A stretch of DNA of 32,221 nucleotides from Pelagibius litoralis (GTDB lineage Bacteria > Pseudomonadota > Alphaproteobacteria > Kiloniellales > DSM-21159), in contig JARFRB010000013.1 in the NCBI GenBank assembly GCA_029287455.1, positions 1 through 32,221 of the forward strand, in the 5' to 3' direction. Positions within the stretch are counted from its first letter, which is position 1. Each line of letters starts with the position of its first letter. Shown piece after piece: positions 1 through 8,263 of the stretch. Under the pieces are notes generated by a model. That model searched no databases. It was not told the origin of the DNA and was given only the letters and a program-made list of their open reading frames with translations. The position numbers and the translations under genes were made by a program.

Positions 1-3
1 CGC

Positions 4-2238
4 ATGAGGAAGACTGCCGAGAGCGCCCTAAGGATCGCGTGCTTGCTGTCTGTGGCGGCAGTGATCGCGGGGTGCGAAACGCCCGCGTCCAGCGATGCGC
101 CGTCACAAGCGCCGTTTACTTACGAAGAGGTCGACCGCGCAGCCGCGGGCCGCGTCGCCATCGGCGACATCGACGGTGACGGCCGCAATGACATCGCTCT
201 TCACACCTGGACCGAGGGGATCGCCTGGTACCGCTATCCCGACTGGGAGCGCCGCGAGATCGTCAGCGACATCGCAAAAGGCGGAGACGAGATTCAGCTC
301 GCGGATATCGACCGGGACGGGGATCTCGACCTCGTCGGCGTCTGGGAGACGAATAGCGACATCTATTGGTACGAGAACCCCGGTTCCTCGGCCGGCGCGC
401 CGGCGGCGTCCTGGAAGATCACCTTGGTCGGCAAGGGCGGTAAGGAACTGAAAGACCTATCCGTGATAGACCTGGACGGCGACGGCCGCTTGGACACCGT
501 CTCCCGCCATCACGACGCCATCAAAATCCACTTCCAGGAAAGCCCGGACGATTGGGTGCAAAGAACCATCGACATCACGGAGCGCGAAGGCATGGCCGTC
601 GGCGATCTGGATTCTGATGGCGACGCCGATATCGTCTTGAATGGCTATTGGCTGGAACACCCGGCCGACCCGCGCGGCGACCCCTGGGTGCGCCACGACA
701 TCGACTCTCTTTGGTTCGAGATGCAAGGAGGTGGTTGGCGCGACAACGGTGCCCGGGTCGTGATCGCCGACCTGGACGCGGACGGCCGAGAAGACGTAGT
801 CCTCTCCGCTTCGGAGCGCCGGAACGAGGATTGGCCCATCGCCTGGTACCGGCAAACCCCCGCCCAGGATGGTACGATCTCTTGGGAACAGAGTGTCGTC
901 GGCTACCTGCCTAATGCCCATACACTTCAGGTCGCCGACTTCGATCTTGATGGCGATCTGGATGTTCTGGCTTGCCGCCTTAGGGACTCCGATTTCCTGC
1001 CGGCCTACATCTTCTATAATGAGAACGGCGAGTGGCGCAGGGTGCAGATCCTCGAAGGCGGCTGCTACAGCGGCAAGGTTGGCGACATCGACGACGACGG
1101 GGACATGGATTTCATAAGCTCTCGGACGTGGGCCGATCCGCCAGTCTACATCTTGCGCAACACCCGCAGGTCTCCCGACCAAACGGGGGACCTTAAAATG
1201 AAGCGGGTACAGCTTGACGTGCTGCCCGAAAGGGCGATGTTCGTCGAGCCGGGCGATATCGATGGGGACGGAGCGCTCGATCTCGTGGCGGGCGAGGCTT
1301 GGTGGCGAAATCCTGGCACCCCCGAAGGCGAATGGAAGCCCACGCGCTTTGGTGCTCCGCTGAACAGCGCTATCGCGGTGCGCGATTTCGACCAGGATGG
1401 CGATCTGGACGTGCTCGGAACCCAGGGCCGTGGAGCCGAAGCGAACCATCGCTTCGCCTGGGCCCAAAACGATGGTCAGGGCGGCTTCGAGGTCTTTACG
1501 AACGTGGACAGCCCCGGCGCGGGCGATTTCCTGCAAGGGCGCGCGATCGCTGATTTCGGCTCGGGCACGGAGGTGATTCTCTCATGGCACGCCGGCGGCG
1601 GCGGCCTCCACGCCTTGCGGGTTCCGGCCGATCCGGCAAATGGTGTTTGGACCGCGCGAAAGCTCAGCCCGACGACCCAGGACGAAGACCTCAGTGCCGG
1701 CGACATCGACCGGGACGGCGATACCGACCTCCTGCTAGGAACGATCTGGCTGAGGAACGAAGCGCCCGGATGGACAGCGTTCAAGATTGGCGAGGTGAGC
1801 GAAGGGCTGCCGGATCGGAACAGTTTGGCCGACATCGATCTGGACGGCGATCTCGATGCCGTGGTCTCCCTGGAAAATGGCCGGGAGGTTTATTGGTTTG
1901 AAGCGCCGCCCGACCCGACCGCGCCTTGGGCACAGCATTCGGTCGCGGTGGTGGACGGGCAAGGCTTTAGCATGGACGTTGCCGACATGGACGGTGATGG
2001 GGACACGGATATCCTGGTCGGCGAGCATCGCGGCCGGGAGGACAATCGGGTATTGCTGCTAGAAAACCGCGACAAGGGGCGCGCCTGGACAGTTCTGGAG
2101 ATCGACAGAGGGTCCAAGGATATAATCGACCATCACAACGGCACCCAGGCGGTCGACATAGACGGCGATGGAGATCCCGACGTCGTTTCCATCGGCTGGT
2201 ACAACCCTAAACTCTGGCTTTACGAGAACCGCTCTTGA
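4..2238 (+). CDS. FG-GAP/VCBS-repeat lipoprotein
   Basis: Predicted exported lipoprotein of 744 residues. The N-terminus has a basic n-region, a hydrophobic stretch and a lipobox ending in VIAGC, so Cys24 should be lipidated. The rest is built of about 13 repeats centred on the Ca-binding loop D-x-D-x-D-G-x-x-D (for example DIDGDGRNDIAL, DLDADGREDVVL, DIDGDGDPDVVS), the hallmark of FG-GAP/VCBS blades that fold into beta-propellers. Many repeats also carry a W-Y/W-R element (IAWYRYP, IYWYENP, LWLYENR), usual in this group. No catalytic domain is visible; the likely role is calcium-dependent binding or scaffolding at the cell surface. A small hairpin follows the stop and about 200 bp separate it from the next gene, so co-transcription is uncertain. 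The start lies 3 bases into the window but encodes a good signal peptide, so the gene is probably complete. Confidence 0.85.
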   Translation: MRKTAESALRIACLLSVAAVIAGCETPASSDAPSQAPFTYEEVDRAAAGRVAIGDIDGDGRNDIALHTWTEGIAWYRYPDWERREIVSDIAKGGDEIQLADIDRDGDLDLVGVWETNSDIYWYENPGSSAGAPAASWKITLVGKGGKELKDLSVIDLDGDGRLDTVSRHHDAIKIHFQESPDDWVQRTIDITEREGMAVGDLDSDGDADIVLNGYWLEHPADPRGDPWVRHDIDSLWFEMQGGGWRDNGARVVIADLDADGREDVVLSASERRNEDWPIAWYRQTPAQDGTISWEQSVVGYLPNAHTLQVADFDLDGDLDVLACRLRDSDFLPAYIFYNENGEWRRVQILEGGCYSGKVGDIDDDGDMDFISSRTWADPPVYILRNTRRSPDQTGDLKMKRVQLDVLPERAMFVEPGDIDGDGALDLVAGEAWWRNPGTPEGEWKPTRFGAPLNSAIAVRDFDQDGDLDVLGTQGRGAEANHRFAWAQNDGQGGFEVFTNVDSPGAGDFLQGRAIADFGSGTEVILSWHAGGGGLHALRVPADPANGVWTARKLSPTTQDEDLSAGDIDRDGDTDLLLGTIWLRNEAPGWTAFKIGEVSEGLPDRNSLADIDLDGDLDAVVSLENGREVYWFEAPPDPTAPWAQHSVAVVDGQGFSMDVADMDGDGDTDILVGEHRGREDNRVLLLENRDKGRAWTVLEIDRGSKDIIDHHNGTQAVDIDGDGDPDVVSIGWYNPKLWLYENRS

Positions 2239-2256
2239 GGGCTGGCCCAGCCCTTT
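2239..2256 (+). terminator. Short hairpin after the FG-GAP gene
   Basis: Immediately after the TGA stop, GGGCTG and CAGCCC form a 6-bp stem with a 3-base loop followed by TTT. This is a weak intrinsic-terminator candidate; the T-run is short. Confidence 0.4.
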
Positions 2257-2454
2257 GCGATACCCCGATTAGGCCGCTGACCCCAAAAGTCTAGCTCCGA
2301 AAGTCATGGCGTGTCTCTTTATTTCGAGAGGAACGCTAAAGAATACTCTGCCAAAGTCTTCGTATAGATTAATTCGGATTAAATTTAATTGCCATGGATG
2401 AAGATAATTTCCGACTGTTATTATGCCAATTCTCTTAATTTAGTGAGGTTGGAA

Positions 2455-3996
2455 ATGCCTGGGAACCCAGTAAAAACGCTTTGCTTAGCGCTCGATTCCA
2501 TGGAGCCGCGGCTTTTGGAGGAATGGTGCGCCCAGGGCTTGCTTCCCAATCTCGACCGATTGTTCAAAAGCAGCGTCACTGCGCCGGTCGTCACCCCGCG
2601 CGGTTTGGGCAATAGCGTATTTTGGTCGTGCTTCTTCACCTGCAGCAATCCGGCCAAGAATAGCCAATACTATTTTCGGCAAATCGAACCGGGCAGCTAC
2701 ACAATCTCGCCGTTTCTCGAGGACAAGCACTATCTCCGCCCGCCGTTCTGGAGCGCCTTCGACAAGGCCGGCCTGCGGGTCGCGGTGATCGACCTGGTGC
2801 GCGCGCCCTTGGTGCCCGACCTTGGTGGAATCCAGGTGGTCGACTGGCTCTCTCATGACATCACGGGCGTGCCCCGCAGTTGGCCACCGAACGCGATCGA
2901 CGAGATCCACGAGAATTTCGGAACGGACCCCTTCGAAGGGAGCGCCGACGACAGCTTCAACGAGTCCACCGACATGGCCCTGTACCTGGACGACTACATG
3001 CGGCGGATCGAGGCGAAGACGGAGATGAGCCTTGCCTACATGAAACAGGGCAATTGGGATCTCTTCATCACCACCTACAGCGACCCCCACGACGTGGGGC
3101 ACAACTGCTGGCACCTGCACGACCCGTCGCACCCCTGGCACGACGCGAAAATCGCCGAGCGGATTGGCGACCCGGTTAAGCAGGTTTACATGGCGCTGGA
3201 TGCCGCGGTGGGCCGCCTGATCGAAGCCGCCGGCGACGACGCGACGATCATGTTCCTGACAGGTCCCGGCATGGGCCCGAACTACTCGGCCAACAACATG
3301 CTCGAGAAAATCCTGCTCCACTTGGAAGATCCTGGCGAGTTCAAGCGCTCCGCAAAGCTGCTGGCCCTCCAGCCCTACTACCGCAAGCTGGTACCGGACG
3401 CACTACGCAAGCGCCTGAGAAACGTCACTTTCTCTGTTCAAGACCACCTGGCGGCGACCGAAAGGGGCCGCCGCCGCTGCTTCATGATTCCGCACAACGA
3501 CAACAGCGGCGCGATCCGGATCAATCTTGTGGGGCGCGAGCCTCACGGTACCGTCCGTCCGGGCGAGGAGTTTGACAAGTACTGCGACGAGCTAACCGAG
3601 CAGCTTCTCGATCTAGTCAATTTGGAGACCGGCGGCCCCGTGGTGGACGAGGTTGTCCGGGTGGCCGAGCATTGCCAGGGTGAGAACTTGGACTACTTGC
3701 CCGATCTGCTCGTGGTTTGGAACCGGGACGCCTACATCAACGCGGTGACCTCGCCGCGCACGGGCGACATTCACGCCGACGTCCACTTGATGCGCTCCGG
3801 CGATCATACCCCCAATGGCATCTTCGCGGTCTCTTCGCCCGGCCTCGAGCCCAAGCGGATCAACGAGAAAATTTCGCCAATGGATGTCGGATCCACCGTG
3901 ACGTCTTGGTTTGGTATGTCCCTTCCCGATGCGGACGGTTCGCCGATTGCATCTCCAGTGACACCGGTCAAGGCGCGGGAAAATCTCAGCGCCTAG
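2455..3996 (+). CDS. Alkaline-phosphatase-superfamily protein (phosphohydrolase/phosphomutase-like) with an altered metal site
   Basis: 513 residues from ATG 2455, chosen over the upstream in-frame ATG at 2389 because a GAGG stands before it and the first beta-strand (KTLCLALDSMEP) begins at once. It resembles predicted AP-superfamily phosphohydrolases/phosphomutases: Asp14 in the first strand, a nucleophile-loop region GNSVFWS (53-59) followed by NPAKNSQYYF, a D210-P-H212-x3-H216 motif followed by WH, and a C-terminal GDH (His451). The segment that normally reads S-D-H-G-M-G-P-N reads T-G-P-G-M-G-P-N (269-276), so the Asp-His metal ligands appear replaced by Gly270-Pro271. No signal peptide is seen, so it is probably cytoplasmic. 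The amidotransferase gene starts 22 bp downstream, indicating an operon. The substrate is unknown; phosphotransfer on a glycan or lipid intermediate is only a guess, and activity is doubtful. Confidence 0.75.
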   Translation: MPGNPVKTLCLALDSMEPRLLEEWCAQGLLPNLDRLFKSSVTAPVVTPRGLGNSVFWSCFFTCSNPAKNSQYYFRQIEPGSYTISPFLEDKHYLRPPFWSAFDKAGLRVAVIDLVRAPLVPDLGGIQVVDWLSHDITGVPRSWPPNAIDEIHENFGTDPFEGSADDSFNESTDMALYLDDYMRRIEAKTEMSLAYMKQGNWDLFITTYSDPHDVGHNCWHLHDPSHPWHDAKIAERIGDPVKQVYMALDAAVGRLIEAAGDDATIMFLTGPGMGPNYSANNMLEKILLHLEDPGEFKRSAKLLALQPYYRKLVPDALRKRLRNVTFSVQDHLAATERGRRRCFMIPHNDNSGAIRINLVGREPHGTVRPGEEFDKYCDELTEQLLDLVNLETGGPVVDEVVRVAEHCQGENLDYLPDLLVVWNRDAYINAVTSPRTGDIHADVHLMRSGDHTPNGIFAVSSPGLEPKRINEKISPMDVGSTVTSWFGMSLPDADGSPIASPVTPVKARENLSA

Positions 3997-4018
3997 GCGC
4001 TCGTAGACGAGGTAAGCA

Positions 4019-5968
4019 ATGTCGGCGATTGCAGGGGCGATTTCCTTCGACCCTTCTCGGTTCGTTGCAAGTGAACACCACTTGGCCGCGATGCTGGAAA
4101 CCATGCGGCACCGGGGCCCAGCGGGCTCGGGCAAATGGATCGATAGCTCCGGCCGTGTCAGCATCGGCCAGAGGCGCCGGATTGCATCCACCACCGACCG
4201 CCAACCCGTGGGTTTCCGGAACGAAACCCTTTGGTTGGCCATGGACGGTTCGATTTTCAATCGAAAAGAGCTGCGCGAAGCGCTGGAGCTTGCCGGCCAC
4301 AACGGCTTGGGCGAAAACGCATGCGATGCTGAATTGGCGGTGCGCGCATTCGATACTTGGGGTATCGACTGCCTAGAGCGCTTCAACGGCACCTTCGCCA
4401 TTGCGATTTGGGATGGCCGCGAAAAGGCCCTATGGCTGGCGCGCGACCGGATCGGTGTGAAGCCGATCTACTACAGCGCGCATAACGGGCGGCTCACCTT
4501 CGCTTCGGAGATAAAGGCCCTGCTGGCGGACCCAGATCAGGCCCGCGCCGTCTGCGAGGAGGCCCTCTATCACTACCTCTCTTTCAACGTTACGCCCGCG
4601 CCCCGCACCATGTTCGAGGGCATCAAGAAGCTGGCCGGCGGCGTTTGCCTGAGAGTGGGGGCGGACGGCTCGATCCGCGAGCACCGGTACTGGGATGTCT
4701 GGGACCACACCTCGCCTGTCACCGGTCTGCCGGACGAGGAACTGCTCGATATGATCCTTGAGGATCTGGAGCGCTGCACGGCGCTGCAATCCTCCGGCGA
4801 GGAGCGGCTGGGCATGTTCTTGTCGTCGGGCCTCGACTCGAACTTGGGTGCGGCTCTACTCGCCAAACATGTCCCCGCGCCGCTTGAAACCTTCACCTAT
4901 GCGTTTCAGGTCGACTATTCCCCCTATCGACATGAAGGCGACGTTGTCCGCGAGGCCGTGCGAGACCGCGGCTTCAAAAACCACATTTATGCCCTGTCCC
5001 ACGAACAGCTTGGCCGCAGCCTACCCGATGTCGTCTACTACGCCGACGAACCGATCTCCGACCCGATACTGGTGTCGTATCACCACTTGGCGAAGTTGGC
5101 ACAGGCCCAAGGGATCGACACCACCCACCATTTCCTGGGATCCGACGAGCTATTCATGGGCAAGCCGGACATGGCGCGGCTCATTCGGCTACAAAACTTG
5201 ATCGGCCCGCCGCTTCCCAGCTTCATCGCGAGGATCGGGCAGTTCGCGCTAAGCCTCGCCGGCCGCTCGGAGAGCTTCCCCTATGATCGCCTCAGGCGCG
5301 CGGCGCGCGGGGAGCCGGTGATTTGGTCCGCCAACGAGATGTTCAACGAGGCCCAGAAAATGCGCCTGATTTCCCCCAGGCTGCGCCGACGCTTCGCCGA
5401 CTTCTACTCCTTCGAGGCGGTCGAGGCGACCCACAAGCGGTTCCTGGAAAAAGCCTGGGAAACGTCGAACCTGCATTGGATGACCTACGCCTGCCTGCAC
5501 ATCCTGACGCCCGAGCATCAGATGATGCGCAGCGACAAGATGGGCATGTCGGCAAGCCACGAGATCCGCGCGCCAATGCTGGATCATAAGTTCGTGGAAC
5601 TCGCGCTCAGCCTGCCCGCCAAGGTTCATATCCGAAAAGGCCGAACCAAGCGGATCATCGAAGACATCGCAGCGCGGATCGGTGCGGACACCTATGTCGA
5701 GCGCAGCTACGCCAACACCGGCTTCCCCTTCCCCTGGTTGTTCGGTGAGTTGGGTGAGTTCGCCCGCTCGGAGCTGGATGCCTTCTGCCAGATCACGGAT
5801 TTCTTCGATCGCGCGGAAGTCTTGAACCTGGTCGACACCATGCGGCAGACAAAGGACTACCATTTGGCCCGCCAAATGTGGTGCCTACTCACCTTCGCGA
5901 CCTGGTGGAACGGATTTATCGGCCAGCCGGCCGGCGCGAACCGCCAGAGTTTGGCCGCGAGCGCTTAG
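4019..5968 (+). CDS. Asparagine-synthetase-like ATP-dependent amide ligase lacking the glutaminase Cys
   Basis: 649 residues with the two-domain layout of class-II asparagine synthetases. The C-terminal synthetase half is intact: PP-loop SSGLDS (about 268-273), GSDELF (about 374-379) and a later RSDKMGMSASHEIRAPMLD segment. The N-terminal glutaminase half is degenerate. The protein begins MSAIAGAI where active enzymes begin MCGIxG, so the nucleophilic Cys is Ser. The glutamine-binding N-G-E-x-[YF]-N motif reads D76-G-S78-I-F-N81, and HRGPD reads HRGPA. Asp103 (DAEL) and the Arg near 54 remain. In characterised families, loss of this Cys occurs in beta-lactam synthetases and lasso-peptide cyclases, which adenylate a carboxylate and couple it to an amine other than glutamine-derived ammonia. 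Ammonia-dependent Asn synthesis is the alternative. It is probably co-transcribed with the AP-like gene upstream; the SDR gene converges 12 bp downstream. Confidence 0.85.
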   Translation: MSAIAGAISFDPSRFVASEHHLAAMLETMRHRGPAGSGKWIDSSGRVSIGQRRRIASTTDRQPVGFRNETLWLAMDGSIFNRKELREALELAGHNGLGENACDAELAVRAFDTWGIDCLERFNGTFAIAIWDGREKALWLARDRIGVKPIYYSAHNGRLTFASEIKALLADPDQARAVCEEALYHYLSFNVTPAPRTMFEGIKKLAGGVCLRVGADGSIREHRYWDVWDHTSPVTGLPDEELLDMILEDLERCTALQSSGEERLGMFLSSGLDSNLGAALLAKHVPAPLETFTYAFQVDYSPYRHEGDVVREAVRDRGFKNHIYALSHEQLGRSLPDVVYYADEPISDPILVSYHHLAKLAQAQGIDTTHHFLGSDELFMGKPDMARLIRLQNLIGPPLPSFIARIGQFALSLAGRSESFPYDRLRRAARGEPVIWSANEMFNEAQKMRLISPRLRRRFADFYSFEAVEATHKRFLEKAWETSNLHWMTYACLHILTPEHQMMRSDKMGMSASHEIRAPMLDHKFVELALSLPAKVHIRKGRTKRIIEDIAARIGADTYVERSYANTGFPFPWLFGELGEFARSELDAFCQITDFFDRAEVLNLVDTMRQTKDYHLARQMWCLLTFATWWNGFIGQPAGANRQSLAASA

Positions 5969-5980
5969 CCCTAAACGACC

Positions 5981-6814
5981 CTATGCTCTTTCCTGCCGGG
6001 CAATCACCCGGCGCATGGCCCTACCCAGCGCCCCGCTCAGCACCTGACGCGCGATCATAACGGGGCTGAGCGCCGCCTGCTCCGCACGGCCCGTGACCAG
6101 GACCTGCCGGCGGCCCAGGGCCATCAGCGCCTCACGCGCAACGGTTTCGGCTGCGGCGGCTCCGGGCAGGGAGGCTCTGGAAAAACCCGCGCGCCGGCCA
6201 AAGGCGGTGCGCGTCGGGCCTGGGCAGAGCGCCAGCACATCGATTGGCTCCCCGCGCAGTTCCTCGGCTAAGGATTCCGCGAAGACCAAGTCGAAGGCCT
6301 TGCTCGCGGCATAGGTGGCGAGATAAGGGACCGGCAGATAGGCCAGCGAACTCGACAGAATGACGAGCCCCGCCCGCCCTTGCGGTCCGCGCCTAGAGCT
6401 TTCTTTCACCCTTGACAGCATTCCGGGCAGCAAGGCCCGCGTCATGAGCACCGGCGCCACCACGTTAAGTTCCAGCGCCGCCGCTTCGCGCGAGGGATCG
6501 TTCTCGAGGAAGGGGCCCAGCGTCCCCATGCCCGCATTGGCGATGAAGAGGTCCACACCCATGGCCTCAGCGCGCTCGACCACGGTATCGCGCCCCGCGG
6601 CTGTCGTCAGATCGGCCGCAACCCACTCAACCTCTCGGCCTTCCCCGCCCAGGCGCTCGGCCGTGACCCGCAGGATCTCGCTATCGCGGCCCGTGATCAG
6701 CAGTTTGGTGTCGGCGGCAATCTGCTCGGCGAAAGCAGCACCTATTCCGCTGCTGGCACCGGTGATCAGAGCCGCCGAATAGCGGCGCGTAAGTCGGGAG
6801 TGGGCGAGTTTCAT
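5981..6814 (-). CDS. SDR-family NAD(P)-dependent oxidoreductase
   Basis: 277-residue classical short-chain dehydrogenase. The Rossmann glycine motif G-A-S-S-G-I-G follows the first strand (AALITGASSGIG, about 16-27), the NAG motif is present (IANAGMG), a Ser-rich active-site strand (VILSSSLAY) precedes the catalytic Y-A-A-S-K, and CPGPTRT follows. The basic C-terminal tail (RQVLSGALGRAMRRVIARQERA region) is longer than in minimal SDRs. It is the last gene of the leftward glcDEF run, 75 bp after glcF, and may be co-transcribed with it. The substrate cannot be read from sequence; the tail resembles DltE/YqjQ-like SDRs of uncertain function. The ribosome-binding site is weak (AGG close to the ATG). 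Confidence 0.85.
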   Translation of the reverse strand: MKLAHSRLTRRYSAALITGASSGIGAAFAEQIAADTKLLITGRDSEILRVTAERLGGEGREVEWVAADLTTAAGRDTVVERAEAMGVDLFIANAGMGTLGPFLENDPSREAAALELNVVAPVLMTRALLPGMLSRVKESSRRGPQGRAGLVILSSSLAYLPVPYLATYAASKAFDLVFAESLAEELRGEPIDVLALCPGPTRTAFGRRAGFSRASLPGAAAAETVAREALMALGRRQVLVTGRAEQAALSPVMIARQVLSGALGRAMRRVIARQERA

Positions 6815-6889
6815 ACCTAAAGAAGATGGGTGCCGTCGGCCCGCGGTCCAGGCCCAAACCCCGAGATTCGACGGTTTCTCGAAGGCCGC

Positions 6890-8245
6890 CTATTCCGCCG
6901 CGACCTCTGGGGCAAGGCCCAGCCCAGGCTCCCCGTCCCCGGCTTCGAAGCCGGGCTGGCCCTCCAGGGCGGCGGGCAAAGGGCCGCCGGTCGCCCAATC
7001 CAGCAAGGCGGCACTGTGCACCACCGGTACCTCGGTTGCCCCGGCGATCTGGGTCAAACATCCGATGTTGCCGCTGGCGATGGCCTGAGGCCGGGTCCGC
7101 TCGAGGTTCGAGACCTTGCGGTCGCGCAGCCGGGTGGCAAGCTCGGGCTGCAAAAGGTTGTAGGTGCCGGCCGATCCGCAGCACAAATGCCCTTCCAGAG
7201 GCTCTGCAACCTGGAACCCAGCCGCCTCCAGCAGGGCTTTCGGCTGCTTTCGGATTTGCTGCCCGTGCTGCATTGAGCAGGCGGAGTGATAGGTAAGCCG
7301 CTGCCCTGTGGCACGCGCAGGAGCCCTTAAGCCAAGATCGTGCAGGAACTCCGTGACGTCCTGGGTGAGGCCGGCAATCCGGCTGGCCTTTTCCGCATAG
7401 GCGGGATCTTCGCGCAGCATGAAGCCATAATCCTTAACCGTGGTCCCGCAGCCGGAGGCGTTGATGATCACGGCATCCAGGCCTTCGCCCTCGGCTTCGC
7501 GGATCCAGGCATCCACATTGCGCCGCGCCGCGCTCAAGGCAGGCGCTTCCTGGCCCATGTGGTGGACCAGCGCGCCGCAACAGCCGCCGCCCTTCGCCAC
7601 CACTACCTCCACGCCGTGGCGGGTCAGCAGGCGGATGGTGGCTTCGTTGATCTCGGGCGCCAGCACTTGCTGGGCGCAGCCGGTCATCAGCGCGACCCGG
7701 GCACGGCGCGCGCCCTCGGCGGGAAAGGTCTGCGGGCGATCCATCGGCGAGGGTGTGGGCAAGGTCTTCGGCGCCATGGCCAGCATGCCCTTCAGGCGCC
7801 CCGGCATGTGCTTGGCGAACGGCCGGGCCAGGCCCGCACCGATCAAGGCCAGCCGGAACACGAGTGGCCGTGGCAGAACCTCCGCCAATAGCCTTCTCAG
7901 CAGACGTTCCGGCAGGGGGCGCCGATAGGTCTCTTCGATATGACGGCGGCCATGGTCCACCAAGTGCATGTAATGCACGCCCGAAGGACAGGTCGTCATA
8001 CAAGACAGGCAGGATAAGCAGCGGTCGATGTGCTTGACCACTTTCGGGCTCGCGGCCCGGTCATTCTCCAGCATGTCCTTGATGAGGTAAATTCGCCCGC
8101 GCGGGCTATCGAGTTCGTCGCCCAGCAGGACGAAGGTCGGGCAGGTAGCGGTGCAGAATCCGCAATGCACGCAGGCCCTCAGGATCTTTTCTGCTTCCCG
8201 GGTATCCGGATCGGCGAGTTGGGCCAGGGTAAAGTTCGTCTGCAT
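6890..8245 (-). CDS. glcF: Glycolate oxidase iron-sulfur subunit
   Basis: 451 residues, matching GlcF. The N-terminal half holds two ferredoxin-type 4Fe-4S motifs: CVHCGFCTATCP (about 25-36) and CLSCLSCMTTCP (about 76-87). The C-terminal half has two CCG-type modules (GGGCCGAL and HLCCGSAGTY), typical of heterodisulfide-reductase-like electron-transfer subunits. In glycolate oxidase it passes electrons from the GlcD/GlcE flavin subunits towards the membrane quinone pool during oxidation of glycolate to glyoxylate. It is third in a glcD-glcE-glcF run with an 18-bp gap to glcE, and GAGG precedes the start. The C-terminal 30 residues are low-complexity (rich in Gly, Pro, Ala and Glu) and may not be conserved. 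Confidence 0.95.
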   Translation of the reverse strand: MQTNFTLAQLADPDTREAEKILRACVHCGFCTATCPTFVLLGDELDSPRGRIYLIKDMLENDRAASPKVVKHIDRCLSCLSCMTTCPSGVHYMHLVDHGRRHIEETYRRPLPERLLRRLLAEVLPRPLVFRLALIGAGLARPFAKHMPGRLKGMLAMAPKTLPTPSPMDRPQTFPAEGARRARVALMTGCAQQVLAPEINEATIRLLTRHGVEVVVAKGGGCCGALVHHMGQEAPALSAARRNVDAWIREAEGEGLDAVIINASGCGTTVKDYGFMLREDPAYAEKASRIAGLTQDVTEFLHDLGLRAPARATGQRLTYHSACSMQHGQQIRKQPKALLEAAGFQVAEPLEGHLCCGSAGTYNLLQPELATRLRDRKVSNLERTRPQAIASGNIGCLTQIAGATEVPVVHSAALLDWATGGPLPAALEGQPGFEAGDGEPGLGLAPEVAAE

Positions 8246-8263
8246 CGCGCGCCTCGATCCTCT

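Noticed and set aside
457-1536. 359-codon minus-strand open frame within the FG-GAP gene
   Set aside because: It mirrors the repeated D-x-D-G codons of the plus-strand gene and has no domain features; a GC-driven shadow.
160-2230. Repeated GAC-GGC-like units in the FG-GAP gene as a tandem DNA repeat
   Set aside because: The periodicity comes from irregularly spaced Ca-loop motifs at the protein level; the DNA copies differ and spacing varies.
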